Under the pieces are notes generated by a model. It did no database searches. It was given only the letters and a program-made list of their open reading frames with translations, and had not been told where the DNA came from. Of a DNA stretch of 64,000 nucleotides, positions 55,530-64,000 are shown in pieces; position 1 is the stretch's first letter, and each line of letters begins with the position of its first letter. This DNA comes from Chromohalobacter sarecensis. Lineage in GTDB: Bacteria > Pseudomonadota > Gammaproteobacteria > Pseudomonadales > Halomonadaceae. The DNA is taken from contig NZ_JAKGAN010000002.1 in NCBI RefSeq assembly GCF_023061135.1, positions 186,001 to 250,000 of the forward strand, written 5' to 3'. The position numbers and the translations under genes are program-made.

Positions 55530-57059
55530 TCATGGGTTGCTAGCGTTCCTTCGGCAGGCCCCGTCCAAGGAGACGAAGGTTGCGTCTTGCCACTGGTACA
55601 GTGTGTACCAGCCACGTTCCAGGAAAGGCTCGAGGGTAGTGCAACGGTCGGCGAAGGCGTCGCGCAGCGCCTGGTCGCCATTGAACTCGTAACGCTGGGG
55701 CAAGCCCAGACGGTAGAGGTTTTGATAGCCCCACCAATAGCCGTTGTCGAGATAGCGCCCCAGCAGTTCCTTGAGCACGGGAAGCGCGCGTACGCTGTTG
55801 TCGGCGCTGCTACTCAGCGGGAGGGTGCCGAAGACGACGAGCGGACCGTTCGCCTCGAACCGTCGCAGGTCGTCGACTAGCTGGCGCGACACGCTTTCCT
55901 CGAACGCTTTTTGGCTGCCCTGGGCATTGCCATAGGCATACGCGATCACTGTGGCACCTCCCAGCACGAGAATGAGCATTGACATGCCTAAGCGTGGCCA
56001 TCCGTAGCGCTCGCAAATAGCGACTGCGCAAAACAGTGAGCCGGCGCACAAGGCGCCGAATCCGATGAAGGTGCGCGGACGCCAGAGAGGATCTTCAAGC
56101 GCTGCCATGATGCCCAGCGCGCCAAGCGGTAGTAGCAGCAAGATGACCAACAGGAGCAAGAGTCGCCAGGGCCAGGCGAGGGGGCGCTTGGCCTGAGGAG
56201 GGTTGAGGGTACCCAGGATCAGGCCGGTCAGTGCGATCAGCGCCGTGGCCGATAGGCCCCACCAAGGTGCACCGGCGAGCGTCCTGGCCGCATAACGCCA
56301 GAAGGTCAGGGTGTTGTCGAGGATATGCATGGGCAATGTCGCCGGGGCAGCCATTTGGCTATGCGATAAGCTATAATCGCCAGCTAGCCACCAGCCCGAG
56401 ATCAGCTTGTACCCCAGCAGCGTGACGGCGCCTGCGGCCAGCAAGCCGACATGACGCCGCCATTGTAGTGTGCCATGCGTGGCCAAGCTGAGCAGGGCAT
56501 GAAACGCGAGCAACACGAAGTAAACGCTCACTGCCGCCTGATAGAAGCATAGGCTGGCGAATAAGCCGATGACTGACAGCATGAGCCCCTTTTTCGGTGA
56601 CGATCTCATGCCGATGGCAAAGGCCAACCCGGCGCAACTAACGGCAAGTGCCATGGGCAAGGCATCGAACTGATAGGAAAGGTTCTGCAGGAAGAAGGGC
56701 TGCAGGACCAACAGCGCCATCGCAAGCCAGGCGTGGCCGTCACTAAATTTTACAAAGGTCTGGCGTAGTCCGACGAGCATTGTCGCGACGCCGGCCAATC
56801 CCAACCATAAAGGAAGTGGAGCCAGCTCGACGACACGTGTGCCTAGGTTGAGCATGAGCATGACGGCGTCGGCGAGAGGGCGCGCATTCGAGGTCCAGCC
56901 GGGGTCGCCATGCATGCTGCGCCAGATATCGTCGAGGTAGAGACGATCGGCCGCCACGATCGGGTAAGTGGCAAGCACAAGACCAATGAAGGCGCCTATC
57001 CATCGCCAGGCATTGGGACTCGGCGTGCGAGAGGGTGGCGGCGTTGACAGTGTCGACAT
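55530..57059 (-). CDS. GtrII-type multi-pass glucosyltransferase
   Basis: A 509-aa protein with about 10-11 predicted membrane helices. The first periplasmic loop carries AADRLYLDDIWRSMHGDPGW and ARPLADAVM, with the conserved acidic residues of the GtrII (PF14264) group, which move glucose from polyprenyl-phosphate glucose to O-antigen or other envelope glycans. Start 57059 (MSTLSTPPPSRTPS) has AAGGGTACCTG upstream. It is divergent from opgG across 254 bp, which suggests a role on periplasmic glucans or surface sugars. The matching gtrA/gtrB pair lies at 15794-17196. Confidence 0.8.
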   Translation of the reverse strand: MSTLSTPPPSRTPSPNAWRWIGAFIGLVLATYPIVAADRLYLDDIWRSMHGDPGWTSNARPLADAVMLMLNLGTRVVELAPLPLWLGLAGVATMLVGLRQTFVKFSDGHAWLAMALLVLQPFFLQNLSYQFDALPMALAVSCAGLAFAIGMRSSPKKGLMLSVIGLFASLCFYQAAVSVYFVLLAFHALLSLATHGTLQWRRHVGLLAAGAVTLLGYKLISGWWLAGDYSLSHSQMAAPATLPMHILDNTLTFWRYAARTLAGAPWWGLSATALIALTGLILGTLNPPQAKRPLAWPWRLLLLLVILLLLPLGALGIMAALEDPLWRPRTFIGFGALCAGSLFCAVAICERYGWPRLGMSMLILVLGGATVIAYAYGNAQGSQKAFEESVSRQLVDDLRRFEANGPLVVFGTLPLSSSADNSVRALPVLKELLGRYLDNGYWWGYQNLYRLGLPQRYEFNGDQALRDAFADRCTTLEPFLERGWYTLYQWQDATFVSLDGACRRNASNP

Positions 57060-57313
57060 CAGGTACCCTTCGTCGGTGTGGAGAAAGTGCGGATGAGCGC
57101 CATGTAACGACAACGCTGCCAGTGGGCTCCCTTCACGCCCTGCGTGATGCTAAGCTCTTGTGTCAGGAGCATGGAAGGCTTCTCGTCTCATCAATCTGCG
57201 TTGCTCCGGAACTTTTATCTTCGTTGAGTGTATTGCATAGACTAGTGTGTTCAGCCGAAGAATGTGACGTAAAGGGGTGATTTCCCCCTGAAAAGCCGCA
57301 AGGGAGTAGTAAT

Positions 57314-58918
57314 GTGAGTGTACCGAATCGACATTTTTTGACGGCAATTTCCTCGCGCCGTTGTAGTCGCCCTCTCGCGGGCGTCCTGGGCATATGGTTG
57401 GCCTTCGCGGCGCAGGCTTGTGTTGCCTTTGGCTTTGAAGATGTGGTCAAGAAAGCCGAAAAAATTTCCGAGCAGGGGTATCAATCCCCCGGAGCGAACC
57501 TGCCGGAATCGCTGAGCAACCTGGAGTATTCTGACTACGCCAAGATTCACACCAAAGATGGTCACGCGCTGTGGGGAGATGAGGATCTACCCTTCAATCT
57601 CGCGTTCTTTCATGAAGGGATGCACTACGACACCCCGGTGAAGATACACACCGTGGTGGATGGTGAGGTAGAAGACATTTCCTTCAACCCTGACGATTTC
57701 GCTTACGGCGATCTGGATATTCCCGATGAAGATCTTGAGAACCTCGGGTTTGCGGGTTTCAAGGTGACCAATGCGCTCAATGACGCCGACCGCATGAATG
57801 AAATCATGGCCTTTCAGGGGGCGAGCTACTTTCGCACCTTGGGACGTGATCAGACCTATGGTGCTTCCGGTCGTGGACTGGCGATCGACACGGCGTTACC
57901 CAGTGGTGAGGAATTCCCCGCGTTTCGTGAGTTCTGGGTCGTCAAGCCGAGCAAGGATAGCCAGTACCTGACGGTGTTCGCCTTGCTCGACTCACCGAGC
58001 CTTTCCGGCGCTTATCGTTTCGTCCTCCGCCCCGGCGAAGACACCGTCGTCGATGTAACATCGCAGCTTTTCATGCGTAACGCCGTAGAAAAGTTGGGTG
58101 TCGCACCGCTGACGAGTATGTACCTATATGGCCCTGGTCAGCCTACTGATTCACTCAACTATCGCCCGGCGATTCACGATTCCAATGGCTTGTTGGTGCA
58201 CGACGGAGGCAAACAAGCAGAAGGGAGCGAGGAAGACTGGGTCTGGCGCCCGCTTGCCAATCCCGACAAGTTGATGGTCGATGAGCAGGATGTCGACTCC
58301 CTCAAGGGGTTTGGGCTGCTTCAGCGCAGTCACGACTTTCACGACTATGAAGATCTCAACGATCGCTACGACCGTCGTCCAAGCGTGTGGGTCGAGCCGC
58401 AGGGCGACTGGGGCAAAGGTCAGATCGAATTGATCCAGATTCCTACGCCCGACGAAACCAACGACAACATCGTCACCTTGTGGAAGCCCGACGAAGCGCC
58501 ACAAGCGGGGGATGAACTCGACTTCAGTTACCGCATGTACTGGACGACGCACGAAGCCAAGTTTCATAGCCCCGATTTGTCCTGGGCCGACCAGACGCGC
58601 CGCTCGCAAGGCGAGGTGCGTAAGGACAACCTGGTACGTGAGACCGATGGATCGCTGGCCTTCATCGTCGATTTCAAGGGGCCGGGCCTGGAGTCTTTGG
58701 AAGACGGCGCCACTATGGAAGTCGCGGCCGATGTTGGAGATAACGGCGAGCTGGTCGAAAGCCGTGTCGTATCCAATGATGCCGAAGGCGGTTGGCGCAT
58801 GTTATTGCGCGTCAAGCGCAGCGATGGCAGCAAACCGCTGGATATCCGCGCCTTCTTGAAGGATGGGGATGAGCGGCTTTCGGAAACCTGGTATTACCGG
58901 CTCCCTGCCAATGGTTGA
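57314..58918 (+). CDS. opgG: Osmoregulated periplasmic glucan biosynthesis protein OpgG
   Basis: A 534-aa periplasmic protein required for glucan branching or chain shaping. N-terminal signal with hydrophobic core and AQA (about 1-38). The OpgG blocks [42 protein letters not shown] and [21 protein letters not shown] are present. Start is GTG 57314 with GGGAG upstream. opgH overlaps its 3' end by 8 bp. In halophiles OPGs are expected to fall at high osmolarity, and regulation is not visible here. Confidence 0.94.
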   Translation: MSVPNRHFLTAISSRRCSRPLAGVLGIWLAFAAQACVAFGFEDVVKKAEKISEQGYQSPGANLPESLSNLEYSDYAKIHTKDGHALWGDEDLPFNLAFFHEGMHYDTPVKIHTVVDGEVEDISFNPDDFAYGDLDIPDEDLENLGFAGFKVTNALNDADRMNEIMAFQGASYFRTLGRDQTYGASGRGLAIDTALPSGEEFPAFREFWVVKPSKDSQYLTVFALLDSPSLSGAYRFVLRPGEDTVVDVTSQLFMRNAVEKLGVAPLTSMYLYGPGQPTDSLNYRPAIHDSNGLLVHDGGKQAEGSEEDWVWRPLANPDKLMVDEQDVDSLKGFGLLQRSHDFHDYEDLNDRYDRRPSVWVEPQGDWGKGQIELIQIPTPDETNDNIVTLWKPDEAPQAGDELDFSYRMYWTTHEAKFHSPDLSWADQTRRSQGEVRKDNLVRETDGSLAFIVDFKGPGLESLEDGATMEVAADVGDNGELVESRVVSNDAEGGWRMLLRVKRSDGSKPLDIRAFLKDGDERLSETWYYRLPANG

Positions 58919-61412
58919 TACACAAGCCGGTACGGTGACGGGCGATTATCTCGAGCGCCTGGCACAGGAAACGGACTCCCGTAGAGCGCGCCGCGAGCTA
59001 CTCGCCAGTCGCCTCGATGAACAAGGCATGGAAGCCTTGCATTCGAGCCTCGGCGCGCGCGAGGTCGCGGAGGATGACCCGGCCGCGACGTCGGTGGGCG
59101 CGCGTCTGTCGCTGGCGTATAGCGCCCGTCCGTTGGCGCCACCCACCGTGCTCACGACCGATGCGCAAGGCATCACGCAGCTTTGTACTACGCCGCCGAT
59201 GACGCGCACGCCCTTGGCGCCGGAACCCTGGGCGACCAACCCCTTCGTGCGCTATGGACAACGAGTGCGCAAGTGGATCGACCGGGGGTTTCGACGCCGG
59301 CATAAGGCTAAGCCTGAAGCTTCCCCGACACCGCGTTGGCAAAAAGTCGGCATGCTGCGACGCCGAATTCTGTTGATTCTGGTGGTGGGGCAGAGCCTGG
59401 TCGCGGCGGAATACATGCGTTCGGTATTACCCTATCAAGGCAAACAAGCGCTTGAGATCGCCATTCTGACGCTGTTCGTGCTGTTGTTTTGTTGGGTCTC
59501 GGCAGGGTTCTGGACGGCTCTCATGGGATTCTTCCAGCTGTTGCGCGGACGCGACCGCTACGCAATCGATGCCCGTGACGTGGAGGAGGATGCGCCGATC
59601 GAGGAGACGGCGCGCACGGCCTTGGTCGTGCCCATCTGCAACGAAGACGTTGCACGCGTCTTTGCGGGTGTGCGTGCCACGCTCGAGTCGCTGCGCGATA
59701 GCGGCCAGGAACGCCACTTCGACCTGTTCATCCTGAGCGATAGCTTCGACCCCGAACTGGCGATCGCGGAGACGCACGCCTGGTTGTCGCTGTGTCGTGA
59801 ACTGGATGCCTTCGACCGCGTCTTCTATCGGCGCCGCCAGCGTCGCATGAAGCGCAAGAGCGGCAATATCGACGACTTCTGCCGCCGTTGGGGCGCCAAT
59901 TACCGCTATATGTTGGTGCTGGATGCCGACAGCGTCATGAGCGGTGCGTGTTTGACGCGTCTGGTGCGGTTGATGGAAGCGCATCCCAAAGCGGGGATCA
60001 TCCAGTCCGCGCCGCGTGCCTCCGGCCGTCTAAACCTCTATGCGCGTATGCAACAGTTCGCCACGCGTGTCTACGGGCCGCTGTTCACGGCGGGGCTGCA
60101 TTTCTGGCAGTTGGGCGAGTCACATTACTGGGGGCATAATGCGATCATTCGCCTGGCCCCCTTCATGCGCCACTGCATGTTGGCGCCGTTGCCGGGGAAA
60201 GGCTCGCTGTCCGGGGAAATCCTGTCTCACGATTTCGTCGAAGCAGCGTTGATGCGCCGCGCGGGATGGGGTGTGTGGATCGCCTACAACCTGGATGGCA
60301 GTTACGAAGAGATGCCCCCCAATCTCCTCGACGAGCTCAATCGCGATCGCCGCTGGTGTCACGGCAACTTGATGAACTTTCGCCTGTTTCTGGCCAAGGG
60401 TATTCATCCCGTGCATCGTGCGGTCTTCCTGACCGGCGTGATGTCGTATATATCGGCGCCGCTGTGGTGCTTGTTTCTGATCTTGTCGACGGCCTTGCTG
60501 GCGGTGCATACGTTGAGTACACCCCAGTATTTCCCCGAACCGGGCATGATGTTCCCTGTCTGGCCGCAGTGGAATCCGACCATGGCGGTGGGGCTGTTCT
60601 CGGCGACGGCGACGCTGTTGTTCTTGCCCAAGGTGCTCAGCGTGATCCTGGTTATCGCGCAAGGGTCCAAGGAATTCGGCGGCGGCTTGCGGCTATGCGC
60701 GAGTATGGTCCTGGAATCGCTGTTTTCCATGCTGATGGCGCCGGTGCGAATGCTCTTTCATACACGCTTCGTACTGACGGCGCTTCTGGGACGTGCCATA
60801 CAGTGGCGCTCTCCGTCGCGTGATAACAGCGATACGCCATGGGGCGATGCCGTGCGTCACCATGGCGTACAGACGCTCATCGGGGCGGTATGGGCTGTCG
60901 GCGTGTATTATATGGAACCGACCTTTCTCTGGTGGTTGGCGCCCATCGTTGGCGCCTTGATGGTGTCGATTCCCGTCTCGGTGCTTTCCAGCCGTGTGTC
61001 GCTGGGGCGCTGGTGTCAGCATGCGCGCTTGTTTCGTATTCCCGAAGAGACGCACCCTCCGCGTGTGTTGCGGCGCATGGTGCGGCATCTGAAACGCATG
61101 CGTGCCCAGCAGTCGGCGGCACCGACCTTCGTGCAGGTAGCCGTCGATCCTGTGGCCAATGCGCTAGGGTGTGCACTGGCCACGAGCCGACATGGCGTAT
61201 CGGCGCTCCTGCGGCGGCGTCGAGAAGAGCGGGTCAGGGCGGTCGTCACCGAGAATCCCAGCAAGGTGAAGCCCGCGACCCAACTGAACTTTCTCGATGA
61301 CCCCGTGCTGCTGTCGATGCTGCATCACTGGGTATGGACATCGTCCGATGCACACCCGGACTGGCGTGAACTCGGCATGCCGACGCCTGTCTCATGGCGG
61401 GTACCGGGATGA
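58911..61412 (+). CDS. opgH: Glucan biosynthesis glucosyltransferase OpgH
   Basis: An 833-aa inner-membrane GT2 enzyme that polymerises beta-1,2-glucose from UDP-glucose and exports the backbone. Large cytoplasmic N-terminus, then membrane helices. Catalytic signature: [11 protein letters not shown] (first Asp), [12 protein letters not shown] (DxD), [15 protein letters not shown] and [12 protein letters not shown] (QxxRW-type, here R-D-R-R-W). It is close in size to E. coli OpgH (847 aa). The start at 58911 lies inside opgG (8-bp overlap), so synthesis is coupled. Confidence 0.95.
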   Translation: MVDTQAGTVTGDYLERLAQETDSRRARRELLASRLDEQGMEALHSSLGAREVAEDDPAATSVGARLSLAYSARPLAPPTVLTTDAQGITQLCTTPPMTRTPLAPEPWATNPFVRYGQRVRKWIDRGFRRRHKAKPEASPTPRWQKVGMLRRRILLILVVGQSLVAAEYMRSVLPYQGKQALEIAILTLFVLLFCWVSAGFWTALMGFFQLLRGRDRYAIDARDVEEDAPIEETARTALVVPICNEDVARVFAGVRATLESLRDSGQERHFDLFILSDSFDPELAIAETHAWLSLCRELDAFDRVFYRRRQRRMKRKSGNIDDFCRRWGANYRYMLVLDADSVMSGACLTRLVRLMEAHPKAGIIQSAPRASGRLNLYARMQQFATRVYGPLFTAGLHFWQLGESHYWGHNAIIRLAPFMRHCMLAPLPGKGSLSGEILSHDFVEAALMRRAGWGVWIAYNLDGSYEEMPPNLLDELNRDRRWCHGNLMNFRLFLAKGIHPVHRAVFLTGVMSYISAPLWCLFLILSTALLAVHTLSTPQYFPEPGMMFPVWPQWNPTMAVGLFSATATLLFLPKVLSVILVIAQGSKEFGGGLRLCASMVLESLFSMLMAPVRMLFHTRFVLTALLGRAIQWRSPSRDNSDTPWGDAVRHHGVQTLIGAVWAVGVYYMEPTFLWWLAPIVGALMVSIPVSVLSSRVSLGRWCQHARLFRIPEETHPPRVLRRMVRHLKRMRAQQSAAPTFVQVAVDPVANALGCALATSRHGVSALLRRRREERVRAVVTENPSKVKPATQLNFLDDPVLLSMLHHWVWTSSDAHPDWRELGMPTPVSWRVPG

Positions 61413-61522
61413 GACGATGGGGTATGACGTCATCGCTGCCAGCCTAGCTGCTATGCTGGAAACGATGTCTGTAAGTGGTCTGTCATTTAGCGTCGCATTC
61501 AAGGAAAGAAGGAGATGAAGGA

Positions 61523-61765
61523 ATGAGTATCATTTTGTGGTTGATCATCGGGGGCTTGGCCGGCTGGATTGCTGGCAAGATCATGCGCGGTGGCGGCTTC
61601 GGTATCCTCGGCAACATTGGGGTCGGCATCGTGGGCGCGGTGATCGGCGGTTTCCTCTTCAGTCTACTGGGGCTTGCGCAGACCAATATCATCGGCTCGT
61701 TGATCATGGCCGTGATTGGTGCGGTGCTGCTGCTGTGGATCGTAGCCAAGGTCCGCAAGTCGTAG
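61523..61765 (+). CDS. GlsB/YeaQ/YmgE family stress-response membrane protein
   Basis: An 80-aa protein with three predicted helices and the Gly-rich family pattern IIGGLAGWIAGKIMRGGGFGI and GNIGVGIVGAVIGGFLF. These small proteins respond to envelope stress, acid or salt; biochemical role unknown. AAGGAGATGAAGG precedes ATG 61523, with a 110-bp gap to opgH. A good terminator follows at 61829-61859. Confidence 0.92.
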   Translation: MSIILWLIIGGLAGWIAGKIMRGGGFGILGNIGVGIVGAVIGGFLFSLLGLAQTNIIGSLIMAVIGAVLLLWIVAKVRKS

Positions 61766-61828
61766 CGCGTCGTGAGGTACCGACACGCTGAAGAGCACCC
61801 GTTGAAGATGGAAAACGCATGACTCATT

Positions 61829-61859
61829 GCCCCGACCCCGTTGAGAGGTCGGGGCTTTT
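61829..61859 (+). terminator. Terminator after the GlsB-type gene
   Basis: GCCCCGACC (61829-61837) pairs with GGTCGGGGC (61847-61855) around a 9-nt loop, followed by TTTT. It ends transcription 64 bp beyond the glsB-like stop and shortly before the acyltransferase gene. Confidence 0.87.
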
Positions 61860-61901
61860 CATGAATGCCGTGCCCTCGGAACTGCTGTGAGATTCGCGCT
61901 T

Positions 61902-63191
61902 ATGGACAAGACGCAACAGACAGCCCAGAAGGAACGCTTCATCGGCCTGGAGTGGTTACGCTTCGCGCTCGGGCTTTATATCGTTATCTTCCATACCCTG
62001 CATACCTATCCGTCGATCAGTGCTTGGTCGCATTACGTGACGGATATCGGTTTTTTCTCGACGAGTACTTTCTTCGTGCTGTCGGGATTTTTGCTGACCC
62101 ACGTGTACCTCGATGAGCATCGCCAACTGCGTGAGCCGGCGCGTAGTTTCTGGATCAAACGCTTCTCGAATCTGTATCCGATTCATATCGGTTCTCTGTT
62201 GCTGGCGATCGGTATTTCCCTATTGGTAGGCTATCTGGCGATCTCTCCTCAAGACGCCGGGATGTCGCCTCGTTTCGTCATTTACGACGTCAATAATGAT
62301 CTGGGACAAGCGACGCCGGATGCTCTCGAGCATTTCATGGGCAACGGCGAGCTTGCGCTCAATCTGGTGCTCAATGTCGGTCTACTGCATGCCTGGAATC
62401 CGTATTACCTGACCTTCAACCCGCCATCCTGGTCGATTTCGGCGCTGATGGGCTTTTATCTGGTCTTCCCGTGGTTAGCGCCGCGCCTATTTCGTCTGCG
62501 TCGCGTGGGCCGGGCCCTAGCGCTGACCAATGTGCTGTACCTGATTCCCCCGTTACTGGTCATCGCCATGACCGACTTCGGCATGCCCGAAACGGGTATC
62601 CTGCACCGTAATCCGTTGATCCGCTTGCCGGAATTCGTGGCGGGAATACTATTGTGCGTGTGGTATACCCGCTATCGGGCGGCGGGCGGCTGGCTGAGTG
62701 TCAGGCAGCGGCTGTTGCTGGTGGTATTCGTGGCGAGCTGTGTCGTGGTGGCGGTCTGGTTGTTGGGTAAGGGCCATGCTTGGTATTACCTGCTGCATAA
62801 TGGCTTGTTACTGCCCGCGCAGTTGGCATTGATTCTACTGGCCACGCAATGGCGCACGCCCGAGAGTCGCCGTGTGCGTCGCTTGGCGAGTCGGCTGGGT
62901 GGCGCGTCGCTGCCGATGTTCGCGCTGCATGTGCCGCTGTTCGTGATCTTCACCCGAATCGAGCGCGTTTTCGCGGGCGATCCCGCCCTGTGCACGAGCG
63001 GATTTCGCGCCTGTTTCGACGCTGCCGGTGATAGCTCGCTGGTGCTCTACCCGTTGTTTCTCTTGTTGACGGTGCTGTTCTGCGTGATTTTTCAGGAACA
63101 GTTCGTGCTGCGGGTGCGCAATGCCATCCAGCGTTGGCTGCTGCCGAGGGTGGGGTCGCCGCCGTCGCATACCGAGAAGGTGGCGCGCTGA
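61902..63191 (+). CDS. Acyltransferase-3 family membrane protein (OafA/OpgC-like)
   Basis: A 429-aa protein with about 10 membrane helices. The family opening IGLEWLRFALGLYIVIFHT has the His typical of the proposed catalytic pair, then FFVLSGFLLTHVYL. Such enzymes acylate polysaccharides, LPS or glucans. Its closeness to opgGH suggests an OpgC-like role in decorating periplasmic glucans, but OafA-type O-antigen acylation is equally possible. Start 61902 is an ATG without a strong site; GTG 61887 (five residues longer, with a weak GGAA) is the alternative. Confidence 0.85.
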   Translation: MDKTQQTAQKERFIGLEWLRFALGLYIVIFHTLHTYPSISAWSHYVTDIGFFSTSTFFVLSGFLLTHVYLDEHRQLREPARSFWIKRFSNLYPIHIGSLLLAIGISLLVGYLAISPQDAGMSPRFVIYDVNNDLGQATPDALEHFMGNGELALNLVLNVGLLHAWNPYYLTFNPPSWSISALMGFYLVFPWLAPRLFRLRRVGRALALTNVLYLIPPLLVIAMTDFGMPETGILHRNPLIRLPEFVAGILLCVWYTRYRAAGGWLSVRQRLLLVVFVASCVVVAVWLLGKGHAWYYLLHNGLLLPAQLALILLATQWRTPESRRVRRLASRLGGASLPMFALHVPLFVIFTRIERVFAGDPALCTSGFRACFDAAGDSSLVLYPLFLLLTVLFCVIFQEQFVLRVRNAIQRWLLPRVGSPPSHTEKVAR

Positions 63192-63231
63192 CGTCGCTGC
63201 GCGGCTCTAACACCCTGGCTTTAACGACGAA

Positions 63232-63255
63232 GGGGCGCCATTGGCATGGCGCCCC
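63232..63255. other. Perfect 9-bp hairpin between the acyltransferase and aminotransferase genes
   Basis: GGGGCGCCA (63232-63240) and TGGCGCCCC (63247-63255) are perfect inverses around TTGGCA. There is no T run in either direction, so it is at best a weak, possibly two-sided terminator for the converging genes. Confidence 0.5.
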
Positions 63256-63260
63256 CTGAT

Positions 63261-63308
63261 TGTCATGAGCACGCGTTGTCATGAGCACGCGTTGTCATGA
63301 GTGCGCGC
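63261..63308. repeat. Three 16-bp tandem repeats near the gabT-like 3' end
   Basis: The unit TGTCATGAGCACGCGT occurs at 63261 and 63277, and a third copy at 63293 diverges after TGTCATGAG. Each unit holds the palindromes TCATGA and ACGCGT. The array ends 8 bp before the aminotransferase stop codon. It may be a slippage expansion or a protein-binding array. Confidence 0.85.
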
Positions 63309-63315
63309 GAGTCGT

Positions 63316-64000
63316 TTACGCGTGGTTCAGCTCCTTGAGGCAGGCTTCGACGATGTCCAGGCCTTCCTGGAGCACGTCATCCTCGATAGTGACCGGCATC
63401 AAGAAACGCAGGGTGTTGCCGTAAAGGCCGCAGGACAGCAGGATCAGCCCTTTCTCGCGCGCCTTCTTGCACAGCGCTCCGGTCAGTTCAGCATCCGGCG
63501 TGTGCTTGGCCTTGTCGGCGACCACGTCGAAGGCGGCCATGGCCCCCAGGTGACGGACGTTGTCGACGCAGGCGAAGTCTTGCTGCCATTTTGCGAAGCG
63601 CTCGCCCAGCTTGTCACCTAGCGCCTGGCTCTTCTCGAGAATCTTCTCCTCTTCGAAGACTTCCAGCACCGCCAGCGTGGCGGCGCAGGAGACCGGGCTG
63701 CCGGTGTAGGTACCGCCCAGCGAGTTACCGCCTGAAGCGTCCATGACCTTGTCGGTGCCGACCACGGCGGAGATCGGCATGCCGTCGGCCATGCTCTTGG
63801 CCATGGTGATGATGTCGGGTTCGACGCCGCTGTGCTCGATGGCGAACAGCTTGCCGGTGCGACCGAAGCCGGATTGCACCTCATCGACGATCATCAGCAT
63901 GCCATGCTCGTCGCAGATCTCGCGGACCGCCTTGAGGAAGCTGGGCGAGGCCGCATAGAAACCGCCTTCGCCGAGGACTGGCTCGAGCACGATGGCCGCA
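63316..64000 (-). CDS. gabT: 4-aminobutyrate aminotransferase-like class III aminotransferase (5' part beyond window)
   Basis: About 228 C-terminal residues are present; the reading frame runs off the window edge at 64000. The PLP lysine lies in ITMAKSMADGMPISAVVG; the preceding MIVDEVQSGFGRTGKLFAIE is the PLP-binding Asp region, and NSLGGTYTGSPVSCAATLAVL follows. These match GabT-type transaminases moving the amino group of GABA to 2-oxoglutarate. DavT or other omega-amino acid transaminases share these motifs, so the substrate is provisional. Confidence 0.85.
   Translation of the reverse strand, partial: AAIVLEPVLGEGGFYAASPSFLKAVREICDEHGMLMIVDEVQSGFGRTGKLFAIEHSGVEPDIITMAKSMADGMPISAVVGTDKVMDASGGNSLGGTYTGSPVSCAATLAVLEVFEEEKILEKSQALGDKLGERFAKWQQDFACVDNVRHLGAMAAFDVVADKAKHTPDAELTGALCKKAREKGLILLSCGLYGNTLRFLMPVTIEDDVLQEGLDIVEACLKELNHA

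Noticed and set aside
63261-63308. CRISPR-like array
   Set aside because: The 16-bp units are directly adjacent with no spacers, and no cas gene is nearby.

Overview
The window is a high-GC bacterial chromosome segment packed with housekeeping genes. Gene content and order point to a gammaproteobacterium. Two order signatures support this: tsaE-amiB-mutL-miaA-hfq-hflX-hflK-hflC (with purA close behind) and fimV-truA-trpF-trpB-trpA-accD-folC-dedD-cvpA-purF-metZ. The combination with a SufT-containing SUF operon, an opgGH locus, PutA/PutP and rimK/rimB is most like the Halomonadaceae (Halomonas/Chromohalobacter). That family assignment is inference from recall, not a database search. There is no rRNA, prophage, intact insertion sequence or CRISPR array. 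One tRNA gene, tRNA-Gly(CCC), is present.

Layout. 1-4294: tail of an M42-type peptidase, a Cof-type HAD phosphatase, a universal stress protein with a likely ANR/FNR box, and the ycjX-ycjF pair. 4373-10489: iron-sulfur assembly operon sufR-sufB-sufC-sufD-sufS-sufT, preceded by a candidate Fur box and an IscR-like operator over the promoter. 10562-17196: sanA, then on the minus strand a DUF3549-rimB-rimK cluster with a small helical protein, then yqcC, an OmpW-type porin with a paired palindromic operator, and a gtrB-gtrA glycosyl-transfer pair. 17264-23118: proline catabolism (putP, putA, AraC regulator). 23183-26760: a membrane-anchored small protein, tRNA-Gly, an orphan terminator that may end a small RNA, a CBS protein, a lipoamide-dehydrogenase-like flavoprotein, an 89-aa hypothetical and a 52-aa YqaE/Pmp3 membrane peptide.

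26921-38772 is one long forward run: polar-landmark protein FimV, TruA, the tryptophan genes trpF/trpB/trpA, accD, folC, a SPOR protein, CvpA, PurF and MetZ, many of them translationally coupled by ATGA overlaps. 38871-41667 holds rsgA and queG on the minus strand around orn. 41763-52259 is the nnrD-tsaE-amiB-mutL-miaA-hfq-hflX-hflK-hflC supercluster. 52512-55022 is hisZ-purA.

55111-63191 is an envelope-glycan neighbourhood: a truncated sodium symporter remnant beside a 43-bp palindrome, a GtrII-type glucosyltransferase, opgG-opgH for osmoregulated periplasmic glucan, a GlsB-type stress membrane protein, and a type-3 membrane acyltransferase. The window ends inside a minus-strand gabT-like aminotransferase.

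No wholly new multi-gene system is evident. The most worthwhile signals are regulatory or structural: the suf operator pair, the candidate glucan-decoration locus, the orphan terminator, the OmpW operator pair, the insertion in HflK and the palindrome at the transporter remnant.
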